DNA from: Rhodocyclaceae bacterium
GTDB lineage: Bacteria; Pseudomonadota; Gammaproteobacteria; Burkholderiales; Usitatibacteraceae
Direction of reading: 5' to 3'
DNA length: 64,000 nucleotides
Assembly: GCA_020247395.1 (NCBI GenBank)
Contig: JADCJC010000003.1
Span: 1-64,000, forward strand
Below, in pieces: positions 54,497-64,000 of this stretch. The notes beneath the pieces are model-generated. The model was not told where the DNA came from, did not search any database, and saw only the letters and a program-made list of their open reading frames with translations. Both the position numbers and the translations under genes were made by a program. Position 1 is the first letter of the stretch. Each line of letters opens with the position of its first letter.

Positions 54497-55615
54497 CTAG
54501 CTCGATACCAATTGCTTGTGTGTTGATATTGACATCAAGATGCCAAAACCCAGGCACAGTGAAAGGATGGCGGTGCCTCCGTAGCTCATCAGTGGCAGCG
54601 GCACACCCACCACCGGGAGAATGCCGCTGACCATTCCGATATTCACAAACGCGTAAGTGAAAAACGACATCGTCAGCGCGCCAGCAAGCAACCGCGAAAA
54701 GGTGGTCGAGGCATTCATCGCAATCATGAATCCGCGACCGATAACGATCAAGTAGAGGCACAGCAACAGCAGTGTGCCTACCAAACCAAACTCCTCGCCA
54801 AATACCGCGAGAATAAAGTCAGTCGATCGCTCGGGAATAAAATCAAGCTGTGCCTGCGAGCCGTTTAACCAACCCTTGCCAAGCACACCGCCGGAGCCAA
54901 TCGCGATGGTGGATTGGATGATGTGATAACCTGCGCCGAGGGGATCCTTCATTGGGTCGAGTAACGTGAGAACACGTTCTCGCTGGTAGTCGTGCAGTAG
55001 CGGCCATAAGAAAGGCAGCGCGACGACACCAGCGACGCCGGCACTAATGAGAATGCGCCAAGAAAGCCCGGCTAGAAAAATAACAAAGAAGCCGGCGGAA
55101 AATACCAAAATTGACGTTCCCAAATCAGGCTGTCGCATCACCAGCCCTGTGGGCAACATCAGTATCAAGCCCGCCAGCGTGTAGTCCCGCCAGTTAAGCC
55201 CTTCCTCCTTCTTGTGAAAGTACCACGCCAGAATGAGCGGCATGCCGAGCTTCATGATCTCGGAAGGCTGTATAGTGACAAAGCCAAAATTTAGCCAGCG
55301 TCGCGCGCCATTACGAATCTCACCGAACAGGGCGACACTCACGAGTAGCAGCAGGCCCACGATGTACACCGGGATGGCGATACGCATCAGCGTTTGTGGG
55401 GGCACGTTCGCGACAATCCACATGGCGATGAAGGCTACCGCAAAATTTCGCAGCTGGCCTAACGCGCGGTCAAACGAGTCGCCCCCCGACGCCGAGTAGA
55501 CAGCGGCCAGCGAAATCGCAGCCAACACGACAATGACAACCATCAGCGGCCCGTCAAGGCGACGCGCCGCAATGTCGAAGATGCGTTCCACTACAGCAGT
55601 GATCCTCATGGACAC
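54497..55615 (-). CDS. rodA: Peptidoglycan glycosyltransferase RodA
   Basis: SEDS-family glycan polymerase of the elongasome, 372 residues with about ten transmembrane helices. The family marks are visible: ARRWLNFGFVTIQPSEIMKL (catalytic-region Glu), LMLPTGLVMRQPDLGTSILV and ERSTDFILAVFGEEFGLVG (the Asp needed for glycan polymerisation in this family). It ends LPLMSYGGTAILSLCLGFGI. It works with PBP2 (mrdA), which lies 30 bp upstream in the same operon. Confidence 0.97.
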   Translation of the reverse strand: MSMRITAVVERIFDIAARRLDGPLMVVIVVLAAISLAAVYSASGGDSFDRALGQLRNFAVAFIAMWIVANVPPQTLMRIAIPVYIVGLLLLVSVALFGEIRNGARRWLNFGFVTIQPSEIMKLGMPLILAWYFHKKEEGLNWRDYTLAGLILMLPTGLVMRQPDLGTSILVFSAGFFVIFLAGLSWRILISAGVAGVVALPFLWPLLHDYQRERVLTLLDPMKDPLGAGYHIIQSTIAIGSGGVLGKGWLNGSQAQLDFIPERSTDFILAVFGEEFGLVGTLLLLCLYLIVIGRGFMIAMNASTTFSRLLAGALTMSFFTYAFVNIGMVSGILPVVGVPLPLMSYGGTAILSLCLGFGILMSISTHKQLVSS

Positions 55616-55645
55616 TTCACCGTCTGAATTCCAGTTCGTGCAGGC

Positions 55646-57547
55646 CTAGCGCGAAGAATCAAGGTCATAGTCCCGCCGTTTGCGTTTGGCCAAGTCTGGC
55701 ATCTTGCCAAGCAAGTAATAATCAAAAATCTCCCGGGCAATCGGCGACGCCGTGCCGCCGCCACCGCCACCATTTTCGACCAGCAGCGCCAGTGCGATCT
55801 TGGGTTGGTCAGCCGGGGCAAAGCCGATAAACAGTGCATGGTCACGGTGTCGTTCATCAATTTTGCGCGCGTCGTACTTTTCGCCCTGCTTGATGGCGAT
55901 GACCTGCGCGGTGCCAGTCTTTCCCGCAATTGAGTATCCCGCTCCGGCACCGGCTGAGGCGGCGGTTCCCCCAGGCAGCATCACGTCAACCATCGCCCGG
56001 CGGACGAGATTCAGATGCTCGGGTTTGAAGCTGAGTACATTTTGGGGTGGTGGCTTGTAACCCCGCTTTTCGTTTGTTTTGGAATTGATGACTTCTTTGA
56101 GCAAGTGTGGTGTTACCTGTGTGCCGCCGTTTGCCAGAATTGCCGTCGCGGTGGCAAGTTGCAGTGGTGTCGCGAGCCAGTACCCCTGCCCGATCGCCAC
56201 TGGAATTGTATCGCCCGCATACCACTTTTGTTTGAAGCGTTTTTGTTTCCACTCTTGTGATGGCATGAGACCCGTCAGCTCGCCGTCGATATCAATGCCG
56301 TTCTTACTGCCAAAACCGAACGGTGTCATAAACGCGTTGATCCTGTCGATACCGAGATCGTTGCCGAGCCCATAGTAATAGGTATCGCATGACACAACGA
56401 TCGACTTGTGCAGATTCACAACGCCGTGCCCGCCTTTTTTCCAGTCGCGATAAGGCCGCGCCAAGCCAGGCAACATCCACTGGCCCGGATCAACAATTGA
56501 ATATTCGGGCGTACGTTTACCGTTTTCGAGCGCCGCCAGCGCCATAAAGGGCTTGATGGTGGAGCCGGGGGGATATTGACCGCGCAGCGCGCGGTTGTTA
56601 AGCGGCTTGTCTTCGGAGTTGTTAAGCAAATCCCAATTAACTGGGTCAATGCCATCGACAAACAAGTTTGGATCGAAACCGGGCTTGGAGACAAACGCCA
56701 AGACTTCGCCATTGGTCGGATCTAGCGCGACCAGCGCGCCTCGAAACTCACCAAAGGCTTCTTCAACAACCTGTTGCAACTTGATGTCGAGGGTCAAACG
56801 TAGATTGTTACCCGCCACCGGCTCGGACTTTGCCAGCGAGCGAATGGCGCGACCGCCGGCATCAATTTCAACCTGCTCGCTACCCGTGGTGCCATGCAGC
56901 TCTGCTTCGTAACTGCCTTCTATGCCGAGTTTGCCGATATGGTCGGTACCTTTGTAGTTGCGCGAAAGATTGTCGCTCTCTATCTTCTTTAGATCTGCGT
57001 CATTGATACGGCCGATATAGCCAATGGCGTGGGAAGCCACTTCACCAAACGGATAGTTGCGAAACAAACGAGCGCGAATATCGAAGCCCGGAAAGCGATA
57101 TCGATTCACCGCAAAGCGCGCGACCTCGGCTTCAGTTAAGCGATTGCGAATTGGTAACGATTCGAAACTTTTGCTCTCTTCCAGCAGGCGCTTAAAACGC
57201 CGCCGATCTTTTGGTTGAATATCGATAATCGTGGCGAGATCATCGAGCACCTTTTCGAGATGCTGCACCTTCGACGGCGTCACTTCCAGGGTAAAGGCGG
57301 AATAGTTGGCGGCGAGTACTTCGCCGTTGCGATCGTAGATCACGCCGCGATTGGGCACGACGGGCACAACCGAGATGCGGTTCGCCTCTGCCATGGTGTG
57401 GTACTGGTCGCGCTTCACGACTTGCAAATAAATCAGGCGAGAGGCGAGCAATAGGAAGGCCACGAGAATGGCGATGGTCGCGACGATGACACGGCGGCGA
57501 AAGACGTTTAGTTCCGCCTCACGATTCTTGATATTGGTGCCGACCAA
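55646..57547 (-). CDS. mrdA: Penicillin-binding protein 2 (elongasome transpeptidase)
   Basis: 633 residues. One N-terminal transmembrane helix (VIVATIAILVAFLLLASRLI) anchors it in the inner membrane. The pedestal region is residues ~60-230 and the transpeptidase domain ~260-600. The catalytic Ser is in PPGSTIKPFMALAAL (SxxK), the second motif is near VVSCDTYYYGLGN, and the KTG motif is IAGKTGTAQVIAI. A long low-complexity tail (KRKRRDYDLDSSR) ends it. It cross-links new peptidoglycan with RodA, MreC and MreB. Confidence 0.97.
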   Translation of the reverse strand: MVGTNIKNREAELNVFRRRVIVATIAILVAFLLLASRLIYLQVVKRDQYHTMAEANRISVVPVVPNRGVIYDRNGEVLAANYSAFTLEVTPSKVQHLEKVLDDLATIIDIQPKDRRRFKRLLEESKSFESLPIRNRLTEAEVARFAVNRYRFPGFDIRARLFRNYPFGEVASHAIGYIGRINDADLKKIESDNLSRNYKGTDHIGKLGIEGSYEAELHGTTGSEQVEIDAGGRAIRSLAKSEPVAGNNLRLTLDIKLQQVVEEAFGEFRGALVALDPTNGEVLAFVSKPGFDPNLFVDGIDPVNWDLLNNSEDKPLNNRALRGQYPPGSTIKPFMALAALENGKRTPEYSIVDPGQWMLPGLARPYRDWKKGGHGVVNLHKSIVVSCDTYYYGLGNDLGIDRINAFMTPFGFGSKNGIDIDGELTGLMPSQEWKQKRFKQKWYAGDTIPVAIGQGYWLATPLQLATATAILANGGTQVTPHLLKEVINSKTNEKRGYKPPPQNVLSFKPEHLNLVRRAMVDVMLPGGTAASAGAGAGYSIAGKTGTAQVIAIKQGEKYDARKIDERHRDHALFIGFAPADQPKIALALLVENGGGGGGTASPIAREIFDYYLLGKMPDLAKRKRRDYDLDSSR

Positions 57548-57560
57548 CTTGTGCCGCCCG

Positions 57561-58085
57561 CTACATCATGACGGCGTCTGAACGACGACGAAATCGCGGC
57601 AATGTCGCCACAAAATGAAGCGGCATCCACAGCACAGCACCAACAACCGGCGCGAGGGCCAGCGTGAGGCCGGCAAATTCGCGGCCAAGGGACAGGTTCA
57701 GCCCTACGTAAAGCAGTTGCGCGACGAATAGAATACCCAACATGTGCAGCGCCTGTTCGACCACCGTCAAGTGCAAGATTCGTATTCTGAGTAGTTGGGT
57801 GAGAAACACCGCCACAACATATACAAATGCATGCTGGCCTAAAAGTGCACTATCGGCGACGTCCATAACCATGCCTAACGCAAACGCCCACGTCTGTCCG
57901 ATGCTGCGCGGCTCGTGCACCACCCAATAGAGCAGCAGTAGCAAAACAAAGTCAGGGCGCGCCTGCAGCATCCATCCCGCCCACGGCAGCAGGCTGACGA
58001 CCAACGCCGCAAACAGCGATACGAACACCAATCGCAGCGGTGCGGGAGGGCGTAGAACATCGCGGGAGGCCGGGGAAAGATCCAT
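57561..58085 (-). CDS. mreD: Rod-shape-determining protein MreD
   Basis: Inner-membrane protein, 174 residues, five to six helices (VFVSLFAALVVSLLPWAGWM, FVYVVAVFLTQLLRIRI). The motif ARPDFVLLLLLYWVVHEPRS near residue 45 is the conserved MreD stretch (PxxxLlLLYW). It bridges MreC to the elongasome. It sits between mreC and mrdA with small gaps (17 and 13 bp). Confidence 0.93.
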   Translation of the reverse strand: MDLSPASRDVLRPPAPLRLVFVSLFAALVVSLLPWAGWMLQARPDFVLLLLLYWVVHEPRSIGQTWAFALGMVMDVADSALLGQHAFVYVVAVFLTQLLRIRILHLTVVEQALHMLGILFVAQLLYVGLNLSLGREFAGLTLALAPVVGAVLWMPLHFVATLPRFRRRSDAVMM

Positions 58086-58102
58086 GTCTTTGCCTATTGC
58101 GC

Positions 58103-59206
58103 CTATCGGTCACGCAAAGCGCGCTTGGCTTCACGCTTGGCTTCACGTTTGGTCTGGGTTCCCTTGGCGGAGCCAGCAAGGTCATCAGTTTTGACGTCTG
58201 GTTGCGGGTAGGATGCCCCGGTATTGGTCAGCACTTTCACAAAACGATGGTGGTCCGGCGCGGTTGAAGGTTGTGCGACGATGCGCGCAAACGGCAAGGC
58301 GGGATTTTTGTCAACCATGGTCACCCTCGCGACGGCGAGCCCGGCGGGATAGGTACCATCGATCCCGGAGGTCACCAGTTCGTCGCCGACTTCAATATCC
58401 GCCGCCACCGGAATGAACGGCAACTCGATGGTGCCGTCACGTCCGCCGCCAACCGCAACCGCACGCAACCCACTCCGCGCCCGGCTGGTGGGCGCTGATT
58501 CGGCAGCGACGATCTCGCTGCCGGGCGCTGTCATTTCCGTAGCCAGTGTTGCTGCATTTGATGCTGCGGACTTCGGCAGCGCAGCCGTGACGGGAGCCGA
58601 ACGAACAATCATGACCGGAACCGATTGGTCCTTCTCCGTGGTAAGTGTGACTTCCGCCGAGCTCATGCCTAATGCAGTGACTTGTCCGACCACGCCGACA
58701 CCATCGATGACTGCAGCACCAGCCTTGATGCCGCTACTCAAACCGCGGTTGATGATGATCCTGCGTGCAAATGGATTGCGTGCATCGCGGATAATTTCGG
58801 CTACCACACCATCGCGACTGAAGCGTTCATTCGCCTCATTGAGCACCGCAATCTGTGTTTGTTCAGACAGGATCAAACGCGCCCGCTGGCCTTCCGCGCT
58901 AAGCATCAACACTTGTTCGTTGAGCGCTTTGTTTTCGGCGAGTAGTTTGTCCTGCACGATTAAGTACGCACCGATATCCCGCACCACATTGCCAGGCAAC
59001 ATCAATGCGTTTTCAATCGGCCTCAACAGCGTCGAAACACCAACCCTCACCACAGATAACGCTTGGAACCGGTGGTCCGCTATCATCACTGCGACCGCCA
59101 CGAGTGCAAAAAACGTGACGCGCGCTAACGGCGAGGGACCCCGCGTAAAGAAATTTTCCTGATAGGCGGCCACGCTACTTAACCACCCCGTCGAAGCCAC
59201 CCGCAC
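58103..59206 (-). CDS. mreC: Rod-shape-determining protein MreC
   Basis: Bitopic protein whose periplasmic part binds PBP2. 367 residues. One helix (LARVTFFALVAVAVMIADHR) follows the family start NFFTRGPSP; a GTG at 59173 would shorten the N-terminus to the more usual length and may be the true start. A coiled coil follows (ENKALNEQVLMLSAEGQRAR), then the beta-barrel core (AVIDGVGVVGQVTALGMSSA). Residues ~220-255 form an Ala/Ser/Thr-rich insertion. The last ~40 residues are Lys/Arg-rich, with KREAKREAKRALRDR, which is not typical of MreC. Confidence 0.93.
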   Translation of the reverse strand: MRVASTGWLSSVAAYQENFFTRGPSPLARVTFFALVAVAVMIADHRFQALSVVRVGVSTLLRPIENALMLPGNVVRDIGAYLIVQDKLLAENKALNEQVLMLSAEGQRARLILSEQTQIAVLNEANERFSRDGVVAEIIRDARNPFARRIIINRGLSSGIKAGAAVIDGVGVVGQVTALGMSSAEVTLTTEKDQSVPVMIVRSAPVTAALPKSAASNAATLATEMTAPGSEIVAAESAPTSRARSGLRAVAVGGGRDGTIELPFIPVAADIEVGDELVTSGIDGTYPAGLAVARVTMVDKNPALPFARIVAQPSTAPDHHRFVKVLTNTGASYPQPDVKTDDLAGSAKGTQTKREAKREAKRALRDR

Positions 59207-59248
59207 AGTAGGCTACAGGCTGGCTTGCACAGTAGACGTGCGACATGT

Positions 59249-60355
<1,107 letters not shown>

Positions 60356-60528
60356 TTATGTGTGCCGCTCATCTTTTCTTGGCCGTCGGTCCCGCAACCC
60401 GCCGCGCAAATATCTTGGCATCCCGCTTGAACAGACAGAAATGGATGAATATCCAAGCGAATCGGCGCCTCCCTGCATAAATCTGCACCTCAAAATTGCG
60501 CAAGGCGGATTTCTGTCGACAGGTGCGA

Positions 60529-60534
60529 TATGAT
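60529..60534 (+). promoter_or_regulatory. Candidate -10 box for gatCAB
   Basis: TATGAT, one mismatch from consensus, about 155 bp before gatC. No strong -35 was found at 16-18 bp, so the call is weak. Confidence 0.3.
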
Positions 60535-60549
60535 ACCTGAGCCCCCTAT

Positions 60550-60578
60550 GAAAAAGTCGCGTTTCAGGTGACTTTTTC
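60550..60578 (+). repeat. Hairpin in the gatC leader
   Basis: GAAAAAGTC, 11-nt loop, GACTTTTTC: a perfect 9-bp stem, ~110 bp before gatC. The right arm ends in TTTTTC and is followed by GGCGCGAAATCTGGCG. It could attenuate transcription or be a dispersed repeat. Confidence 0.5.
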
Positions 60579-60687
60579 GGCGCGAAATCTGGCGAGAATT
60601 GGCCGCCTCGGATTTTCTGCATGTCATCACGTTTTTGCCGCGCACCGCCTGCCACCACTGTTCGCCGACCTACGCCTTTTGTCCGCC

Positions 60688-60987
60688 ATGTCCTTTGATT
60701 CCACCACCCTACAGCGTATCGCCAGCTTGGCGCGTCTGGATGTGCCAGCCGACCAGCTTGCCTCCTTGGGCGCAGAGATGTCAGCTATCTTGGTCTTGGT
60801 TGATCAACTGCAAGGGGTTGATACCAAAGGCGTTGCGCCACTCGCGCATCCGCTATCAGCAGTCAGCGAAATGGCCTTACGGCTGCGCCCAGACGAGGCA
60901 TGCGCCGAAATCAACCGTGAAGCCAACATGCAAAACGCGCCGATGACCGAAAACGGTCTTTTCCTCGTTCCCAGGGTACTGGACTAG
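60688..60987 (+). CDS. gatC: Asp/Glu-tRNA amidotransferase subunit C
   Basis: Small subunit that joins GatA to GatB. 99 residues from ATG 60688; the earlier ATG at 60568 adds 40 non-family residues. The start [20 protein letters not shown] and the end [17 protein letters not shown] are diagnostic. First gene of gatC-gatA-gatB, needed for tRNA-Gln/tRNA-Asn formation by transamidation. Confidence 0.95.
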   Translation: MSFDSTTLQRIASLARLDVPADQLASLGAEMSAILVLVDQLQGVDTKGVAPLAHPLSAVSEMALRLRPDEACAEINREANMQNAPMTENGLFLVPRVLD

Positions 60988-60997
60988 CCTGCAAACA

Positions 60998-62503
60998 ATG
61001 TTTTCCAGCTTAGCGATGAGAACCATCACCGACTTTTCCCGCGCGCTGGCGGCTAAACAGGTTTCGGCCGTCGAGCTTGCCACGGACGTGCTCGCTAAAG
61101 CCACTGCGGCGAAGGGTTTGAACGCGTTCCTCCATGTCGACGCTGATCTGACCCTTGCCGAGGCTCGTGCCGCTGATAAACACATCGCCGCTGGGGTCAC
61201 CAGCAAACCCCTGCTTGGCGTACCGATTGCGCACAAAGACATTTTTGTCACCCGCGGTTGGCGCTCCACCGCCGGCTCGAAGATGCTCGCCAATTACGTC
61301 TCGCCGTTTGACGCCACCGTCGTCGAGCGGCTTCGCGCCGCCGGTACGGTGTGTGTGGGCAAGCTGAATTGTGACGAGTTCGCCATGGGCTCGTCCAACG
61401 AAAACTCGGCCTTTGGCCCGGTGCAGAACCCTTGGGACACTGGGCGCATTCCGGGCGGTTCCTCTGGCGGCTCGGCCGCGGCAGTGGCCGCAGGCATCGT
61501 CCCCGCCACCACCGGAACGGATACCGGCGGATCACTGCGGCAACCCGCCGCGATGACCGGTATCACTGCCATCAAACCAACCTACGGCCGCGTCTCACGC
61601 TACGGCATGATTGCCTTCGCCTCGTCACTCGACCAAGGCGGGCCGATGGCGCACACGGCCGAAGACTGCGCGCTCGTGCTCGACGCCATGGCCGGTTTCG
61701 ACGAGCGCGACTCGACTTCGCTCGATAGCGAAAAGGCAAAAGTGTCCATTTGGCAGGGGTTTTCAGCCCAAATTGCCTCAAAACCCCGGCCGAATGGCGA
61801 GTTTGCGGGCCTACGCATCGGTGTACCCGAGGAGTTTTTCACAGAAGGCCTGTCAGCCGACGTCAGTACGAGGGTAACCGAGGCAATCGACACGTTCAAG
61901 AAACACGGCGCGACCGTCGTTGATATCTCTCTGCCGCGCACGGCGCTGGCCATCCCGGCGTATTACGTGATCGCGCCGGCCGAGGCGTCATCCAACTTGA
62001 GCCGCTTTGATGGCATTCGCTTCGGCCACCGCGCGGCGCACTACGCCGATCTGAACGACATGATCGCCACGAGCCGCGCCGAGGGCTTCGGCCGCGAGGT
62101 ACAACGTCGCATTCTCACTGGCACCTATGTGTTGAGCCACGGTTACTACGATGCGTATTACCTGCAAGCGCAGCGCGTGCGCCGACTGATCGCCCAAGAC
62201 TTTCAGACGGCGTTCAAATCGTGCGACTTCATCATGGGTCCGGTCGCGCCGACCACCGCATGGAAAATCGGCGAGAAGTCGAGCGACCCGGTGGCGATGT
62301 ATCTGGAGGATATCTTCACGCTCGGCGTATCGCTGGCCGGATTGCCCGGCATGTCAGTGCCATGCGGCTTTGATCACCAAAAGCTGCCGGTGGGATTGCA
62401 AATCATCGGCAATTACTTTGAAGAGCCCGCCATGCTGGCGGCCGCGCACCGCTACCAGCAGCTCACCGATTGGCATCTACAAATCCCGGGGGGCGGCAAA
62501 TGA
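60998..62503 (+). CDS. gatA: Asp/Glu-tRNA amidotransferase subunit A
   Basis: Amidase subunit that releases ammonia from glutamine for transamidation. 501 residues; the second Met (61016) is a possible start. The Ser-Ser-Lys catalytic set is present: Lys in [15 protein letters not shown], and the amidase-signature block [20 protein letters not shown] with [13 protein letters not shown], which holds both Ser residues. Residues [15 protein letters not shown] at the C-terminus are typical. It overlaps gatB by 4 bp. Confidence 0.97.
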   Translation: MFSSLAMRTITDFSRALAAKQVSAVELATDVLAKATAAKGLNAFLHVDADLTLAEARAADKHIAAGVTSKPLLGVPIAHKDIFVTRGWRSTAGSKMLANYVSPFDATVVERLRAAGTVCVGKLNCDEFAMGSSNENSAFGPVQNPWDTGRIPGGSSGGSAAAVAAGIVPATTGTDTGGSLRQPAAMTGITAIKPTYGRVSRYGMIAFASSLDQGGPMAHTAEDCALVLDAMAGFDERDSTSLDSEKAKVSIWQGFSAQIASKPRPNGEFAGLRIGVPEEFFTEGLSADVSTRVTEAIDTFKKHGATVVDISLPRTALAIPAYYVIAPAEASSNLSRFDGIRFGHRAAHYADLNDMIATSRAEGFGREVQRRILTGTYVLSHGYYDAYYLQAQRVRRLIAQDFQTAFKSCDFIMGPVAPTTAWKIGEKSSDPVAMYLEDIFTLGVSLAGLPGMSVPCGFDHQKLPVGLQIIGNYFEEPAMLAAAHRYQQLTDWHLQIPGGGK

Positions 62504-63981
62504 CCTGGGAAATTGTGATCGGCATCGAGACCCACGTTCAGCTCGCGACCCGGTCGAAGATTTTTTCGAGCGCCTCAACCGCGTTCGGCGCACCGCCCAA
62601 CACGCAAGCTTCGGTGGTTGATCTCGCCCTCCCGGGCACGCTGCCGGTCATGAATAAACAAGCAGTTGAGTTTGCCATTAAGTTCGGACTGGCCGTGAAC
62701 GACGGTCAGACGCACAACATCGCGCGGCGTTCGATCTTTGCCCGCAAAAACTACTTTTATCCCGACCTGCCGAAGGGCTATCAAATCTCGCAGTTTGAAT
62801 TGCCGGTTGTGACGGGCGGGTTTGTCGATATTCAAGTCGGCGAAGGTGATACAGCGACCACGAAGCGCATCAACCTCACGCGCGCGCACCTCGAAGAAGA
62901 CGCCGGCAAATCCCTGCATGAAGGCCTTGAAACACCCGGCGTATCGGGCATCGACTTAAACCGAGCCGGCACGCCGTTGTTGGAAATTGTGAGCGAGCCG
63001 GAAATGCGGTCTGCCGCCGAGGCGGTGGCGTATGCCAAGGCCTTGCACGGCATCGTGACGTGGATCGGCATTTGCGACGGCAATATGCAGGAAGGTTCGT
63101 TCCGGTGCGACGCCAACGTCTCGGTGCGCAAACCGGGTGAGCCGCTCGGCACGCGCTGCGAAATCAAAAACGTGAACTCGTTTCGCTTTCTCGAACGCGC
63201 CATCAATTACGAAGTGCGCCGCCAGATTGAGCTGATTGAAGACGGCGGCAAAGTCATCCAGCAAACACGGCTATACGACGCAGATCGTGATGAAACGCGC
63301 GCCATGCGATCGAAAGAAGATGCGATGGACTATCGCTATTTCCCGGATCCGGATTTGCTGCCGCTGGCGATCAATGAGACGCAAATTGAGACTACTCGCG
63401 GCTTGATGCTGCGCGACGGCGTAATTGATGTGCCGGGGTCGACGCGTCAACAGTTGATTGATGCCTATGATTTAAGTGTGTACGACGCACAACTGCTGAC
63501 GCAGAGCCGTGCCTTTGCAACTTGCTTCTTCGCCGCCTATAACAGCTCCGGTGAACAAGCGAAGCTGTGTGCCAACTGGATCAACGGTGATCTCGCGTCA
63601 CAACTTAATCGTGACGGCATCGAACTCGCGGATTCACCGGTGAATGGCGACCAGCTTGGGCGGCTGGTGAAACGTATTGCCGACGGAACGTTGTCGTCAA
63701 AAATGGCCAAAGAAGTGTTCGGCTACATGTGGGCCGGAGAACACGGCGGTGATGCGGATGCCATCATCGAAGCGCGTGGTCTCAAACAAGTCACTGACAC
63801 AGGCGCCATCGAGAAGATCATCGACGACGTGCTGGCCAAAAATGAGAAGTCCGTTGCGGAATTCAAATCCGGCAAAGAGAAAGCGATTCAAGCGCTGATC
63901 GGTCAGGTGATGAAGGCCTCGCAGGGCAAGGCCAATCCGGGGCAGGTCAACGAGCTGTTGCGCAAAAAACTCGCGGAATAA
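62500..63981 (+). CDS. gatB: Asp/Glu-tRNA amidotransferase subunit B
   Basis: Kinase/transamidase subunit that activates Glu-tRNA-Gln or Asp-tRNA-Asn with ATP. 493 residues from ATG 62500, which overlaps the gatA stop (ATGA). An upstream in-frame ATG (62470) lies inside gatA. Family marks: [13 protein letters not shown] at the start, [20 protein letters not shown] near residue 85, [12 protein letters not shown] near residue 205, and [14 protein letters not shown]. The YqeY-like tRNA-binding tail closes the protein. Complete in the window; the last 19 bp hold nothing recognisable. Confidence 0.97.
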   Translation: MTWEIVIGIETHVQLATRSKIFSSASTAFGAPPNTQASVVDLALPGTLPVMNKQAVEFAIKFGLAVNDGQTHNIARRSIFARKNYFYPDLPKGYQISQFELPVVTGGFVDIQVGEGDTATTKRINLTRAHLEEDAGKSLHEGLETPGVSGIDLNRAGTPLLEIVSEPEMRSAAEAVAYAKALHGIVTWIGICDGNMQEGSFRCDANVSVRKPGEPLGTRCEIKNVNSFRFLERAINYEVRRQIELIEDGGKVIQQTRLYDADRDETRAMRSKEDAMDYRYFPDPDLLPLAINETQIETTRGLMLRDGVIDVPGSTRQQLIDAYDLSVYDAQLLTQSRAFATCFFAAYNSSGEQAKLCANWINGDLASQLNRDGIELADSPVNGDQLGRLVKRIADGTLSSKMAKEVFGYMWAGEHGGDADAIIEARGLKQVTDTGAIEKIIDDVLAKNEKSVAEFKSGKEKAIQALIGQVMKASQGKANPGQVNELLRKKLAE

Positions 63982-64000
63982 TGATTAGCGTGAGGCGCCT

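Noticed and set aside
60568-60687. N-terminal extension of GatC from ATG 60568
   Set aside because: The 40 extra residues overlap the leader hairpin and do not match the family; ATG 60688 gives the usual length.

Overview
The window looks like part of a betaproteobacterial chromosome (Burkholderiales-type or a close relative). The evidence is gene content and order: uvrD facing leuS-lptE-holA-proA-nadD-rsfS-rlmH-maf-rng, the yggS-proC-yggT block divergent from pilT-pilU, kdsD-kdsC-hemJ, metX-metW, mreBCD-mrdA-rodA divergent from gatCAB, and a Bug-type (TctC) solute receptor. Base composition is moderately GC-rich. Most of the window is housekeeping. No tRNA, rRNA, CRISPR array, intact insertion sequence or prophage was seen.

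Layout. 1-4072 (minus): peptide-type ABC importer (binding protein, two permeases, ATPase cut by the window edge). 4124-8098: TPR protein, a frameshifted O-methyltransferase, a Bug receptor and its divergent LysR regulator. 8099-13076: accessory island with a lipoprotein nitroreductase, an 818-residue four-module flavin/iron-sulphur oxidoreductase and a MarR regulator. It is bracketed by two copies of a ~168-bp direct repeat. 13077-25326: DNA repair, translation and cell-envelope core. 25342-29926 (minus): dynamin-like GTPase, yggT, proC, yggS. 29970-33314: pilT, pilU, a tiny membrane-protein gene and an AraC-type regulator. 33377-36575 (minus): rRNA methyltransferase, hemJ, kdsC, kdsD. 36711-41764: Kef-type antiporter, a type IV pilin-like gene behind a consensus sigma-54 promoter, and an orphan membrane histidine kinase. 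41817-49224: lipoproteins, a PfkB kinase, an SGNH-like lipoprotein, an exported methyltransferase-like protein, an Omp85-type barrel and an HD hydrolase. 49462-54421: OGT-like TPR glycosyltransferase, a spermidine-synthase-like protein, metX-metW. 54497-60289 (minus): rod-shape/elongasome operon. 60688-63981: gatCAB.

How the genes connect. The mre/mrd operon builds the cylindrical wall. kdsC/kdsD, lptE and the Omp85-like protein serve the outer membrane. pilT/pilU retract type IV pili, and the pilin-like gene may feed the same machinery under sigma-54 control. The island at 8.4-13.0 kb reads as a self-regulated redox module: a palindrome overlaps a candidate promoter for the first gene, and a MarR repressor is the last gene.

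The most unusual items are: (1) the MarR redox cassette between direct repeats, with its four-module flavoprotein; (2) the sigma-54 promoter whose predicted start lies about 25 nt before a 39-codon membrane-peptide gene and the pilin; (3) a family of hairpin-forming intergenic repeats that mostly sit where two genes converge; (4) a 36-residue membrane-peptide gene with a strong ribosome site; (5) a dynamin-like GTPase with a repeated threonine motif in its tail.
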